This document shows, one piece after another, positions 19,736 through 28,335 of a DNA stretch of 51,736 nucleotides (positions are counted from its first letter, which is position 1; each line of letters starts with the position of its first letter). The stretch is from Verrucomicrobiota bacterium (GTDB taxonomy: Bacteria; Verrucomicrobiota; Verrucomicrobiia; Palsa-1439). The position numbers and the translations under genes are program-made. The DNA is taken from assembly GCA_003152315.1 (NCBI GenBank), contig PLZV01000004.1, positions 1 through 51,736 on the forward strand, in the 5' to 3' direction. The notes under the pieces are model-generated. The model ran no database searches. It had not been told where the DNA came from and saw nothing but the letters and a program-made list of their open reading frames with translations.

Positions 19736-20704
19736 TTACGGCGATACATACACACGGTAGAACTTGTGGGGGACGGCAAAAACGCAATCCGTATTGCCAT
19801 CACCCGGCGTCAGGGCGGTAATGTTCGACCACGTCGAACCATCGTCGCTCGATTGCGGCTGGTAGGACGCCGTGCTGATCGTGGGCCAACAAACCTGATT
19901 GCCGGTTTGGATCGCAGCTTCGAATTGGTTGGTCACAACTGGCGGAGGAGGAAGGGCGGTGCCGATGTAGGTGAGCGTTATGTCATCCCAAAATACGGAA
20001 CCGTAGGCTCCTTCCATCCCGACGTGCAGTGCCCAGGCCCCGACCGAAACAGTTCCCTCAGGCGCGGTTCCCGTCACCGTGCAGCTGATCCAAGTGTTCT
20101 GTACGGTGCCCGTGTCAAGATGTCCGCTGTCGATCGCCGCACCAATGAGAGTGTTCGTAACATCGTAAAAGGCGACTTGGAGCGTTCCGTACCGTACTAT
20201 GCCTATCCCGTGGTTGGTCATCGGATCGCCCGACCAATTCAGGCCATATCCACTCACCACCCATTTGGTGTTGTTGCTGACCGCCGGCACGGTGTTGCTG
20301 GAGATAAGCTGGCTCGCCCCGGACCCGGTGCAGCAGGTGGTGGGGAATGGGCCGAAGGTTCGCAGCGAATACCCACCGGACCGGGCGGTAATATTAGTGC
20401 CCGACTGGTTAATACCGTACCAGTCCTGGCCAATCCCTCCTGTTTCCTCATAGCTGCCTTGCTGTGGGCCGTTGGTTGCCGTTCGGGCAACGTACGACCC
20501 GTTCGGTGTCCAACCAGCGGCGAAAATGTTCGTGATGGGGAAGTTGCCGAAAGCGTTATCCCCCGCATCTGGGAATATGTAGTTCGTTCCCGCCGTTTCA
20601 AAATCGCCGTTGATGAGTTGTGCGTGGGCTCCGGATGCAGCAAAAGAAAGTGCGATAATTATTACGTAGCAGCGGCAAACGTTTGCCATAATGCGCTTCT
20701 CCAT
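19736..20704 (-). CDS. Secreted single jelly-roll protein
   Basis: The start is placed at ATG 20704 (MEKRIMANVCRC) because the N-terminus then matches its two neighbours and a ribosome site (GGGAAGGA) is well spaced; ATG 20713 would put it too close. The 322-aa protein has a signal peptide (VIIIALSFAASGAHAQ), one jelly roll (LINGDFETAGTN ... VFWDDITLTYIG) and a C-terminal beta domain (YQPQSSDDGSTWSNI) ending FYRVYVSP. It is the first gene of an operon with the two-domain protein and pseudopilin. The operator at 20756-20769 lies 52 bp upstream, between it and the divergent LacI gene. Confidence 0.75.
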   Translation of the reverse strand: MEKRIMANVCRCYVIIIALSFAASGAHAQLINGDFETAGTNYIFPDAGDNAFGNFPITNIFAAGWTPNGSYVARTATNGPQQGSYEETGGIGQDWYGINQSGTNITARSGGYSLRTFGPFPTTCCTGSGASQLISSNTVPAVSNNTKWVVSGYGLNWSGDPMTNHGIGIVRYGTLQVAFYDVTNTLIGAAIDSGHLDTGTVQNTWISCTVTGTAPEGTVSVGAWALHVGMEGAYGSVFWDDITLTYIGTALPPPPVVTNQFEAAIQTGNQVCWPTISTASYQPQSSDDGSTWSNITALTPGDGNTDCVFAVPHKFYRVYVSP

Positions 20705-20755
20705 ACGTTCCATTCCTTCCCGTTTGGTTCCTATGATTCCTACTTATCCCGAATG

Positions 20756-20769
20756 TGCAAATGATTGCA
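20756..20769. promoter_or_regulatory. LacI-type operator candidate O3
   Basis: TGCAAATGATTGCA; with its flanks GTGCAA...TTGCAC the arms are 6 bp each. It lies in the 254-bp divergent region between the jelly-roll operon and the LacI gene. Confidence 0.72.
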
Positions 20770-20911
20770 CAGCGCCGGAGAACTGTCAACATCAATCGCA
20801 ATTTTCCTCAAACTCGTCAGGTGCTACGGCTTCTTCTGCATCATATATTACGCGGGTTCATAGCGTGCCCACACGTCTGCAAATCCTCCACTGCAAACAG
20901 AAAGTTATGCT

Positions 20912-20925
20912 TGCAATCGTTTGTC
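20912..20925. promoter_or_regulatory. Degenerate operator O4 before the LacI gene
   Basis: TGCAATCGTTTGTC, 11 of 14 matches to O1, 34 bp upstream of the LacI start. It has the central CG often seen in LacI-family sites. It may give weaker autoregulation. Confidence 0.45.
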
Positions 20926-20958
20926 GCATGAGTAATACTCTACCCCCATCGGAGCCCT

Positions 20959-22014
20959 ATGAAAGAGTTTGGAACCATGAGACTCAAGGACATCGCTGAG
21001 AAACTTAACGTTTCGATTTCTACCGTGTCGCGAGCGCTCGGCAAGGAGACGAGCGACAAGGTGGCACCCGACTTGCGAGCCAAGATTTGTGAGACGGCTC
21101 GCCAGGTTAACTATGTGCCGCATCCGGCCGCGCAGTTGATGCGCAAGCCGAAGGTCCACTTAATCACGGCGCTGCTGCCGTTCGAGACGGGCGCCTTCGT
21201 CAGCGAGTTTTACGGTGCTGTTTTGTCGGGCGTGGTGGCGGCGTCCCGGGAATGGGAAACCGAAACCCGGGTGGCCCTCGTCGATCCGAACGATGTCGAT
21301 ATCCTTGAAGAAATGCGCCGCGTGGCCATCGGCGCCGGGGCGATATTTTACATGGCCAAACCGCTGTCCGTCCGTCAACTCGTCAAACTGGAAGACCTGG
21401 CCCGGCCAATCGTCGTCATGGGAGGCAGCCTCCCGGCGCACGTCGATCTATCGGAGGTTCACGTCAGCACCGTCGGCGTCAACAATTTACTGGCCTCCCA
21501 CGACGTAACCGTCCGCCTTCTGGAACTGGGCCATCGACGTTTGGCCTTGATCAACGGTCCAACGAGCGTTCGCGATGCTTGGGAGCGGGAACAGGGATTC
21601 GTCAAGGCGCTGAAAGAGTATAATGTCCCCCTCGATCCGAACGCGGTGGTTCATGGAACATTTACGACCGACGGAGGAGTCCAGGGCTGGGCACAACTGA
21701 CGTCATGTTCCGAGCGTCCCACGGCCATTGTTTGCGGGGATGATGAGATCGCCTTCGGCGTTTTGGATGCGCTGGCGAAGGATAAAATTGATTGCCCGCA
21801 TGAAGTGTCCGTTGTGGGATTCGATGATTCGCGCTGGGCGCCGCGCGTTTCGCCGGCCCTGACGACCATGCGCCAACCCACGGCGGAAATGGGACGCGCG
21901 GCGGTCGAAATACTCGCCACGCATTTGCAGAATCTTTCCGATGGGGCCCATGTCGAACACCGCGTTTTCCCAGTGGAAATCGTGAACCGCCAATCGGTCG
22001 CACCGCCGCCGTAA
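20959..22014 (+). CDS. LacI-family transcriptional regulator
   Basis: The 351-aa protein has an N-terminal LacI helix-turn-helix (MRLKDIAEKLNVSISTVSRALG, from residue 7) with hinge region HPAAQLMRKPKVHLITALLP, then a periplasmic-binding-protein-like effector domain (MGGSLPAHVDLSEVHVSTVGVNN, RRLALINGP, CGDDEIAFGVLDAL, GFDDSRWAPRVSPALTT). Length is typical. The ATG at 20959 has GGAG four bases upstream; ATG 20977 is possible. It is divergent from the jelly-roll operon, with operator O3 and O4 between them. The identical operators near the PEP-CTERM gene and in the GH2/GH30 divergent promoter make it the likely local regulator of the locus. The ligand is probably a breakdown sugar. Confidence 0.92.
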   Translation: MKEFGTMRLKDIAEKLNVSISTVSRALGKETSDKVAPDLRAKICETARQVNYVPHPAAQLMRKPKVHLITALLPFETGAFVSEFYGAVLSGVVAASREWETETRVALVDPNDVDILEEMRRVAIGAGAIFYMAKPLSVRQLVKLEDLARPIVVMGGSLPAHVDLSEVHVSTVGVNNLLASHDVTVRLLELGHRRLALINGPTSVRDAWEREQGFVKALKEYNVPLDPNAVVHGTFTTDGGVQGWAQLTSCSERPTAIVCGDDEIAFGVLDALAKDKIDCPHEVSVVGFDDSRWAPRVSPALTTMRQPTAEMGRAAVEILATHLQNLSDGAHVEHRVFPVEIVNRQSVAPPP

Positions 22015-22067
22015 GGCTCGGTTTCATAAGCGATGGTGTTGGGGAGCGTCATATAGACGGGTAATTG

Positions 22068-24062
22068 ATGTCTCTACGTAGTACCTTCCGAGTTCGGTTG
22101 GCTTGGGCCTGTCTTGCAGGCATCATCGTTACGCCTGCTGGCGTGACCACTGTACTCGCCGCATCCAGTATCGTCTTCACCTCGGTGCCCCCGTACGGAT
22201 CCTTCAACAGCCTCCAAGGAGTCGTCCATGGCGTCAATCCCACCAACTATCGCGTGGCCGTGTTTATCAATGTTAATGGCGCGGGCTGGTTCACCAAGCC
22301 CACCTGTGCCGCGCCGTTGACCACGATCCAGCCGGACGGGACGTGGACCGCCGATATCACCACCGGCGGCAGCGATCAGGACGCGACACAGATTGCCGCG
22401 TACGTGGTGCCGGCCAACTTCAATCAACCTTGCGTCACCAACCTCTTTTGCATTCCCGACGCGGTCACGTCGCCGGCGATCGCCAATACTCTCGTCACGC
22501 GACTCGACCCGGCCACGCGCGGCTTTCACTGGTCCGGCTTCGACTGGCGGGTCAAGGCCAGCACATACCCGGTCGGCCCCGGCCCGAATTATTTCTCCGA
22601 CAGCACCAACAATGTTTTCGTCGACGCCCAGGGCCGATTGCACCTGCGCATCACTCATGTCGCCGGTCTCTGGCAATGCGCTGAAATCGTTCTGCAACGG
22701 ACCCTGGGTTATGGCACCTACGCCTATCACATCGCATCCCCGGTGGACGCGCTCGATCCCCATCTGGTCCTCGGCCTTTTTACGTGGAGCGATCAGCCGG
22801 CCTACACGAATCGCGAGATGGACTTCGAAGGTGGCCGCTGGAGTTACCCCGGCGATTATCAGGACGCGCAGTTTGTCCGGCAACCGTACTATCTGCCCGG
22901 CTACCTCGTGCGCTATCGCATCCCACCGTTCGCTACGAATGCCATCCCGTCCATGAACTGGCAGACGAACGTCATCACCTTCCTCTGCACCACGGGAACG
23001 ACGGCGGCTGTCCCGGTCCCGACCAACGCGTTGCTCAACCCGGGCTTCGAACTGGGGACCGGGTCGATCGCCAGCAACTGGACCCAATTCGGCTCCGTCT
23101 ACCGCAGTTCGACCAATGACATCGTCTCGCCGCTTATTGCCCTGGCCGGCTCGTATTCCCTGAAAATGTTCGGGCCGTTTAACGCTACTCCGGGCTCCTC
23201 GGGCGCGTTCCAAAACCTCAGCGCCAGTCCCGGCCAGATTTGGCGAACCACGGGGTTCGCGTTCAATTGGTCCGGCGACCCGATGACGCAGACCGGCGGG
23301 TACGGCGTCGCCCAATTGATCTTCCTCGATGCGGGGAACAGCCAACTGCAGGTCAACGAATCGCAACATTTCGATCCCACCACCCAGCAGGATGCGTGGC
23401 AGTATTTTCAGGTGACGGCGACCGCGCCCGCCGGGACGACGACCGTCCGCGTCCAGTTGTTGCACGTCGGCCAGGCGGGCATCAGCGGGTCCGTCTGGTG
23501 GGACAGCATTTCGGCGGCGGTCACGCCCGACACCCGCAGCATCGCGCAATGGACTTTCACGCGCGATGTGCCCCCCAGTTGCGACGAGAATGTCGACTGG
23601 AATTTGTGGCTCATCAACGGGTATACCAACGCCCCGGCAAACGGACAGGAGGCCGAAATCATTATGGACCGTTTCGAGTTCATCCCCAACGACACCGATG
23701 GCGACGGAATGCCCGATGCGTGGGAACTCGCCCACGGCCTCAACCCGAATGATCCCTCGGACGCAACTCGCGACGACGACGGCGACGGCTTCTCGAATCT
23801 TCAGGAGTTCCTGGCCGGCACCGACCCCGCCGACCCTGCCAGCGCTCCCAAAATCACCGCCATCGCCGTCACGGGAACGAACACCCTCATCACCTTCACG
23901 ACCGCGCTGGACAAAAACTACGCGATTGAATCCGCAAGTAAGCTGCCGTCGGCGAGCTGGACCACCGTGACCCAGAACGTCGCCGGCACCGGCAACAACC
24001 TGCAAATTATCACCACGACCAACACCCCTGCCCTCTACTACCGCGTGCGCTTGCTGCCGTAG
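22068..24062 (+). CDS. Secreted GH16-like enzyme with a nested jelly-roll domain
   Basis: The 664-aa protein has a signal peptide to about residue 32 (VTTVLAAS) and an Ig-like N-domain (to about 120). A GH16-type domain follows with FHWSGFDWRVKAS, YHIASPVDALDPHLVLGLFTW and the catalytic strand REMDFEGG (E250, D252, E254), the ExDxE form. A CBM4/9-like jelly roll (LLNPGFELGTGSIASNW to WWDSISAAV, about 320-487) interrupts it; the remaining GH16 strands (AQWTFTRDVPPSCDEN, IIMDRFEFIPN) come after. Calcium-binding DTDGDG and DDDGDG repeats and a C-terminal domain ending YYRVRLLP complete it. The TTG at 22065 is a weaker start. The 3' 750 bp are repeated at 26266-27015. Confidence 0.82.
   Translation: MSLRSTFRVRLAWACLAGIIVTPAGVTTVLAASSIVFTSVPPYGSFNSLQGVVHGVNPTNYRVAVFINVNGAGWFTKPTCAAPLTTIQPDGTWTADITTGGSDQDATQIAAYVVPANFNQPCVTNLFCIPDAVTSPAIANTLVTRLDPATRGFHWSGFDWRVKASTYPVGPGPNYFSDSTNNVFVDAQGRLHLRITHVAGLWQCAEIVLQRTLGYGTYAYHIASPVDALDPHLVLGLFTWSDQPAYTNREMDFEGGRWSYPGDYQDAQFVRQPYYLPGYLVRYRIPPFATNAIPSMNWQTNVITFLCTTGTTAAVPVPTNALLNPGFELGTGSIASNWTQFGSVYRSSTNDIVSPLIALAGSYSLKMFGPFNATPGSSGAFQNLSASPGQIWRTTGFAFNWSGDPMTQTGGYGVAQLIFLDAGNSQLQVNESQHFDPTTQQDAWQYFQVTATAPAGTTTVRVQLLHVGQAGISGSVWWDSISAAVTPDTRSIAQWTFTRDVPPSCDENVDWNLWLINGYTNAPANGQEAEIIMDRFEFIPNDTDGDGMPDAWELAHGLNPNDPSDATRDDDGDGFSNLQEFLAGTDPADPASAPKITAIAVTGTNTLITFTTALDKNYAIESASKLPSASWTTVTQNVAGTGNNLQIITTTNTPALYYRVRLLP
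23313..24062 (+). repeat. 750-bp duplicated segment, copy 1
   Basis: From CAATTGAT at 23313 to the stop codon, this is aligned without gaps to 26266-27015 (constant offset 2953 bp) with only scattered substitutions. It covers the second half of the nested jelly roll, the last GH16 strands, the calcium repeats and the C-terminal domain. Confidence 0.85.
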
Positions 24063-24103
24063 TTGCCGAGAGAAGCGACCCGCCCCAATGCCGTTTTCGT
24101 TCC

Positions 24104-24202
24104 AAACGAACCGGATTGAAATTTCCACTCCCTTGCTATGTATCTAGCTCCACCTCAACATATTATACCATGTTTTCACGCTAAAACCAATCCGGTTCGT
24201 TT
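24104..24202. repeat. 15-bp perfect inverted repeat pair
   Basis: AAACGAACCGGATTG (24104-24118) and CAATCCGGTTCGTTT (24188-24202) are exact complements 69 bp apart, 42 bp after the GH16 stop. It may be a small mobile element or a long hairpin ending the transcript. Apart from this and a possible gene remnant at 24640-24764, the gap 24063-24786 shows nothing recognisable. Confidence 0.5.
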
Positions 24203-24639
24203 CGCAGAATGGCATGTTTCTTTCGCCCCTCCTCTTCATAGTGACGCGGGCCGCTTGGCCTTCGTAGCTTCTTCGCGAAGTAGGCTCTCGCCCGTGTTCT
24301 TTCTGGCTTTCCGCTCTGCGCTTTCCGCCTTTGCCAATGTCAAAGAACCGCGCCAACTATACCCATTCCACCACACCTTGTCCAGCAAAAACTATTAATT
24401 AACGATAGCAGGCGGGCGCCACCTTTCCTCTTGGCCGCTATGCTTACGTGCTTGTGAAATTTGTCACAATACTGTTCTTGCTATCGAGAGGCACTTTTGC
24501 TATCAGCGCTCCAGTTGTTTGGTGAGGTGTCCGGGTGGCTAGTTGGTCTGGGTTCGGTCGCTTTTCGGCGTAGCAAGAACCCAGTTACGTGAGGCTCGGT
24601 GCACTACGAACAGTAAGCGAGATACTCTTCGGGTGGTGG

Positions 24640-24764
24640 AAGTCACGGCGCAGCTTGCAGCCGTGATCTACTCCAATACCACGTTTAATCCGCAAGGCCA
24701 TACTCTGCCCGTCCAGGCCGGTAACGGTTCACTCGAGAACAATGATTTTGAAATCGAACAATAG
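24640..24764 (+). pseudogene. Possible secreted-protein gene remnant
   Basis: The frame reads VEVTAQLAAVIYSNTTFNPQ and continues to a stop after ENNDFEIEQ. The wording is typical of the mature part of exported beta-rich proteins, but no start or signal peptide precedes it. It ends 22 bp before the next gene. This is a weak call. Confidence 0.2.
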
Positions 24765-24786
24765 AAGGAGCCGAACGGAGGATTCC

Positions 24787-25269
24787 ATGAAACGTCTTTT
24801 CCAAGCAGCCATCATCATTGCATTGATCATCAGCACAATCCGCCCGTCGGCAGGCCAGTTGACCATAAATGGGGACGTGAGTGTGGCCAATAATCTTACG
24901 GCCCAGACCATCAGCACCACCCCCGGAGGCACGTGTACTCTAGGTGGGTGTACTGTGAGGGGTGGGCTCGACATTCACCAGGGTTTCGGTCTCGGTTATT
25001 TGTACGGGAGAATGTGGGGGTCTGAGATCGGCTTTTTGCAAGCATACGCGAACATCGACGGAAGGCCCTATACCCAATTGGGATTGAATCCGTATGGCGG
25101 CCCAATAAGCATCGGTACGTTCGACCCGATCGATGAAGACGGCACGTATGGCTACGGTTTGACAGTGGGGCCGAACGCAAAATTCGAAAGCGATGTGGAA
25201 GTGGACGGCAAGCTCAGCGTGTGTGGTGGAATGGACCCGCCGATAAAGGGGTCAAGGCTTGACTCTTGA
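24787..25269 (+). CDS. Secreted protein cut by a transposase insertion
   Basis: The start is ATG 24787 with GGAGG five bases upstream. A signal peptide follows (RLFQAAIIIALIISTIRPSAG), then a beta-rich, Gly-rich chain (LTINGDVSVANNLTAQTIST, YGYGLTVGPNAKFESDVEVD) reminiscent of trimeric fibre-like proteins. At CGGMDPP the gene runs into the left terminal repeat of the REP-associated element, and the last seven codons (IKGSRLDS, stop at 25267) derive from that repeat. The original 3' part is not found on the other side of the element, where a GH16-gene fragment lies instead. Function unknown. Confidence 0.6.
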   Translation: MKRLFQAAIIIALIISTIRPSAGQLTINGDVSVANNLTAQTISTTPGGTCTLGGCTVRGGLDIHQGFGLGYLYGRMWGSEIGFLQAYANIDGRPYTQLGLNPYGGPISIGTFDPIDEDGTYGYGLTVGPNAKFESDVEVDGKLSVCGGMDPPIKGSRLDS

Positions 25270-26262
25270 CATTGTGCGTCTCGCGAGTCAACGTGTCGAG
25301 CATGGCGCGACCGATTCGAGTGGAGTTTGCCGGGGCGGTGTACCACGTGATGGCGCGCGGCAATGAGCGGCGCGACATCTTCCGAGATGATCGAGATCGA
25401 GAGCGATTCCTCGACACACTGGCCGGGGCAGTCGAGCAATACGGCTGGCGGCTACATGCCTACTGTCTCATGGGTAATCACTATCACGCGCTGGTGGGTA
25501 CGCCGCGCGGAAACCTCAGCTGCGGGATGGGCTGGTTACAGGCCACCTACACGGCGCGATTCAATGCGCGGCATCGGCGACGGGGCCACCTGTTTGCCGG
25601 CCGTTATAAGGCCCAGCTCATTGAGGCGGATGAATATGCGCGCTGGTTGGTAGAATACGTGCACCTTAATCCGATCCGTCCCACCAACAAAAGGCAACGC
25701 TTGGAGCCCGCACGCCAGGAGGAATTGCGACACTACCGCTGGAGTAGTCATCAGGATTATGCGGGCCTGCGTCGTCGCCCGCCCGCCTGGCTATGCCTCG
25801 AATGGCAGCGCTATTGGGGTCGGACCAAACGGGAAGCAATCGCGGAATATCGAAAGGCCATGCGCCAGGCCTTTGGGCGTGTCGTCAGTAGCCCCTGGGA
25901 GCAAGTGCGACGCGGATTGATCCTCGGAAGTGATGCATTGTATGATCAGATCCGACGACGAATCGAACAGCAGGACGGCTTGCAAGAGGCACGCTGGACA
26001 ATTACTGAAGATCAGCAGCGTGTGAGCAACGAGATCAAGAAACTCGTAGCGAATGAACCGGACCGACGAATCCAGATTTGGGCGCGGGTGTGCCTGGGAG
26101 CCGAACGCAGCATCGAGGTGGCGCGGGAACGCGGTTACCGAGACGGAAGCGCCGTGCGGCAGGTCATCAAGCGCCTCGAAGCCGCCGCACAAACCGACCG
26201 CAAGATACGAAACCAACTGGACCATCTCCGAAAACTGTCAAGAGTCAAGCCTTGACCCCTTT
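25245..26262 (+). mobile_element. REP-associated (RAYT) element with 27-bp inverted ends
   Basis: Left end 25245-25271 (AAAGGGGTCAAGGCTTGACT...) and right end 26236-26262 are perfect 27-bp inverted repeats. Each end contains the small palindrome GTCAAG-G-CTTGAC, as expected of REP sequences recognised by single-strand transposases. The unit holds one transposase gene and nothing else. The left junction is in a secreted-protein gene and the right junction is 3 bp from a GH16-gene fragment. Confidence 0.85.
25302..26255 (+). CDS. REP-associated tyrosine transposase (Y1/IS200-like)
   Basis: The 317-aa protein begins MARPIRVEFAGAVYHVMARG, typical of RAYT proteins. The HUH pair is in MGNHYHALV (about residues 68-76), followed by the helix carrying the nucleophilic Tyr region (GMGWLQATYTARFNARHRRRGHLFAGRYKA) and YVHLNPIRP. 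A C-terminal helical domain with a putative DNA-binding segment (SIEVARERGYRDGSAVRQV) completes it. RAYTs cut and join REP hairpins as single-stranded DNA. The stop codon lies inside the right terminal repeat, so gene and end co-evolve. The protein appears intact. Confidence 0.9.
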   Translation: MARPIRVEFAGAVYHVMARGNERRDIFRDDRDRERFLDTLAGAVEQYGWRLHAYCLMGNHYHALVGTPRGNLSCGMGWLQATYTARFNARHRRRGHLFAGRYKAQLIEADEYARWLVEYVHLNPIRPTNKRQRLEPARQEELRHYRWSSHQDYAGLRRRPPAWLCLEWQRYWGRTKREAIAEYRKAMRQAFGRVVSSPWEQVRRGLILGSDALYDQIRRRIEQQDGLQEARWTITEDQQRVSNEIKKLVANEPDRRIQIWARVCLGAERSIEVARERGYRDGSAVRQVIKRLEAAAQTDRKIRNQLDHLRKLSRVKP

Positions 26263-26265
26263 TCT

Positions 26266-27015
26266 CAATTGATCTTCCTCGATGCCGGTAACAACCAACT
26301 GCAGGTCAGCGAATCGCAATATTTCGACCCCACGACCCAGCTGGATGCGTGGCAGTATTTTCAAGTGACGGCGACCGCGCCCGCCGGGACGACGACCGTC
26401 CGCGTCCAATTATTGCATGTCGGCCAGGCTGGCATCAGCGGCTCCATCTGGTGGGACAGCGTTTCGGCGGCGGTCACGCCCGACACTCGCAGCATCGCGC
26501 AATGGACTTTCACGCGCGATGTGCCCCCCAGTTGCGACGAAAATGTCGACTGGAATTTGTGGCTCATCAATGGCTGGACGAACTCCCCGGCGAACGGACT
26601 GGAAGCCGAGATCATTATGGACAGTTTCGAGTTCATCCCCAACGACACCGATGGCGACGGAATGTCCGATGCGTGGGAACTCGCCCACGGCCTCAATCCG
26701 AACGATCTGACGGACGCCACGAGAGACGACGATGGCGACGGCTTCTCGAATCTTCAGGAGTTTCTCGCCGGCACCGATCCCGCTGATCCTGCCAGCGCTC
26801 CCAAAATCACCGCCATCGCCGTCACCGGATCGAACACCCTCATCACCTTCTCGACCGCGCTGGACAAAAACTACGCGATCGAAACCGCGAACAACCTGCA
26901 TTCGGCGAACTGGACCATCGTGACCCAGAACGTCGCCGGCACCGGCAACAACCTGCAAATCACCACCACGACCAACGCCCCCGCCCTCTACTACCGCGTG
27001 CGGTTGCTGCCGTAA
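26266..27015 (+). pseudogene. 3' half of a GH16-family gene paralogue (copy 2 of the repeat)
   Basis: Gap-free counterpart of 23313-24062. It encodes the second half of a jelly roll, the terminal GH16 strands, the calcium-binding DTDGDG and DDDGDG repeats and the C-terminal domain ending YYRVRLLP. The 5' half of the gene, including signal peptide and catalytic motif, is missing; the left edge is at the RAYT right end. An open frame runs into it from the transposase in another frame, but a functional fusion is unlikely. The reading frame has stayed open, which points to a recent event. Confidence 0.8.
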
Positions 27016-27218
27016 ACGATAACCCGGTGACATCACAATCCGTCACCTCTAGCCAGCCGCGGTCTCCCAGAAACCCTCCTCGCTCGTGGATACGCGCGCC
27101 ATTTACTGCGGCTCCGCCAAAAAACAACGATGACGTTGAAATGGATCGCGGCGCGCCTTACGATGGGCACGTGGACCCATGTCAGCAATCGTCTGGCACA
27201 GAGAAAGAGGCTTTCAAG

Positions 27219-28335
27219 TGTCAATAACTAAGGACTGACCCCTTTAGGCGATCCAGCAGATATCACGTGGTTGGATACACAGGTAGCTCCATGAAGATGA
27301 TATTCGTTTTGCTTTCTTTTCTTCTCATGGCGGCTCGAAACAGCGTGCGTGCTGCCTCGCCGCCGCTGGAAAAGCTCGGACGGCCATGCGCGCTTGGCGA
27401 TACGCCAATCCGCTGGGAAGCTCCGATGGATCAAATGCAAAAATCGGCGGCGGTTTATCGCGTCGTTTCCGCTTCGTTTTCGCCCACGATCATTTCAAAT
27501 CTGCTTGATTTGGCCGGGATGACGGAAACAAATCGGGGCACGCCGACATTGGACGATGCGCAACCTGGTAACCTCTGGTTTACCGCCGATGAAGGGATTC
27601 GCACTTTGGGTATCCACCCCGATAGAGGTTACTTCAATATCCACAATCGGAAGATAATCGCTCTGCCCGGCCAGCCAGTCGAAGGCGTCCCCGATTGGCC
27701 GGAGGCATTGCGATTGGCCGAAGAGATATTGCCGAAGATCGGGATTGCCCCGACACAACTGGCGCACAAACGGGGATCAGGTGAATTAGAATACCTGAAA
27801 GTCTTCCAAAGCATGAACAGGTTTGACAGACAACAGGGCAAACGTGTTGTCACCGTGATTGCCCGCGAGATAACTCTGTACCGTTCCTTCGACGGCATTT
27901 CGTCGATTGGTTTGGGCGGTGCCGGCGGCATTCGGTTCAACTTCGGCAATCACGGCCAACTGGCAGAACTTGAAACGTCTTGGCGCAACGTCGAGCCGAT
28001 GCGCCGTTATGTGGTGGCGACGAAAGAACAATTCCTTGAGTGGCTCAAAGACGGGAAATGCGTTTGCGACCGCTTTGTACCCGGGGACATGCAAGCGTTG
28101 ACCGTTAAGGAAATCACTCCCTACTACTTGGAACTGCGCGGTGGGGACCCGCAGCAGGAGATTCATCCGGTAGCCGGCTTCTTTGGCTACGCCCAACTGC
28201 CTTCAACCAACATGCCCCTTATGCTCTACTGCCCGTTGCTTGATTACCGGTAACATCCATGAAAAAGACATCGTGTCCATCGTGTAACCCCAATAGCGGT
28301 TCAGGACGTAAAGGGGTCAGGGATGAATATTGACA
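27219..28335. repeat. REP-like inverted ends around a single gene
   Basis: Left end 27219-27246 (TGTCAATA...CTGACCCCTTTA) and right end 28309-28335 (TAAAGGGGTCAG...TATTGACA) are imperfect inverted repeats. The outer 12 bp and inner 8 bp match, the middle 7-8 bp differ. Their form (GGGGTCA-x-TTGACA) resembles the RAYT ends at 25245 and 26236. They enclose the gene at 27291-28253 and no transposase. Confidence 0.55.
27291..28253 (+). CDS. Secreted hypothetical protein inside REP-like ends
   Basis: The start at ATG 27291 gives a signal peptide (KMIFVLLSFLLMAARNSVRA) and a 320-aa protein. The mature chain has no recognised domain; LWFTADEGIRTLGIHPDRGY, LRLAEEILPKIGIAPTQLA and FNFGNHGQLAELETSWRN suggest an alpha/beta fold. 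No catalytic motif stands out. Its bounds coincide with two REP-like sequences, so it may have moved as a passenger. Codon use appears similar to its neighbours. The ribosome site is weak (AGGTAG). Confidence 0.6.
   Translation: MKMIFVLLSFLLMAARNSVRAASPPLEKLGRPCALGDTPIRWEAPMDQMQKSAAVYRVVSASFSPTIISNLLDLAGMTETNRGTPTLDDAQPGNLWFTADEGIRTLGIHPDRGYFNIHNRKIIALPGQPVEGVPDWPEALRLAEEILPKIGIAPTQLAHKRGSGELEYLKVFQSMNRFDRQQGKRVVTVIAREITLYRSFDGISSIGLGGAGGIRFNFGNHGQLAELETSWRNVEPMRRYVVATKEQFLEWLKDGKCVCDRFVPGDMQALTVKEITPYYLELRGGDPQQEIHPVAGFFGYAQLPSTNMPLMLYCPLLDYR

Noticed and set aside
22074-24128. 684-codon open frame on the minus strand
   Set aside because: It is antisense to the GH16 gene and reads as Arg/Gly/Val-rich sequence without domains; it arises from the GC-rich third positions.
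26053-27015. Fusion protein of transposase end and GH16 C-terminus
   Set aside because: The 5' part is an alternative frame of the transposase gene; there is no signal peptide or ribosome site.
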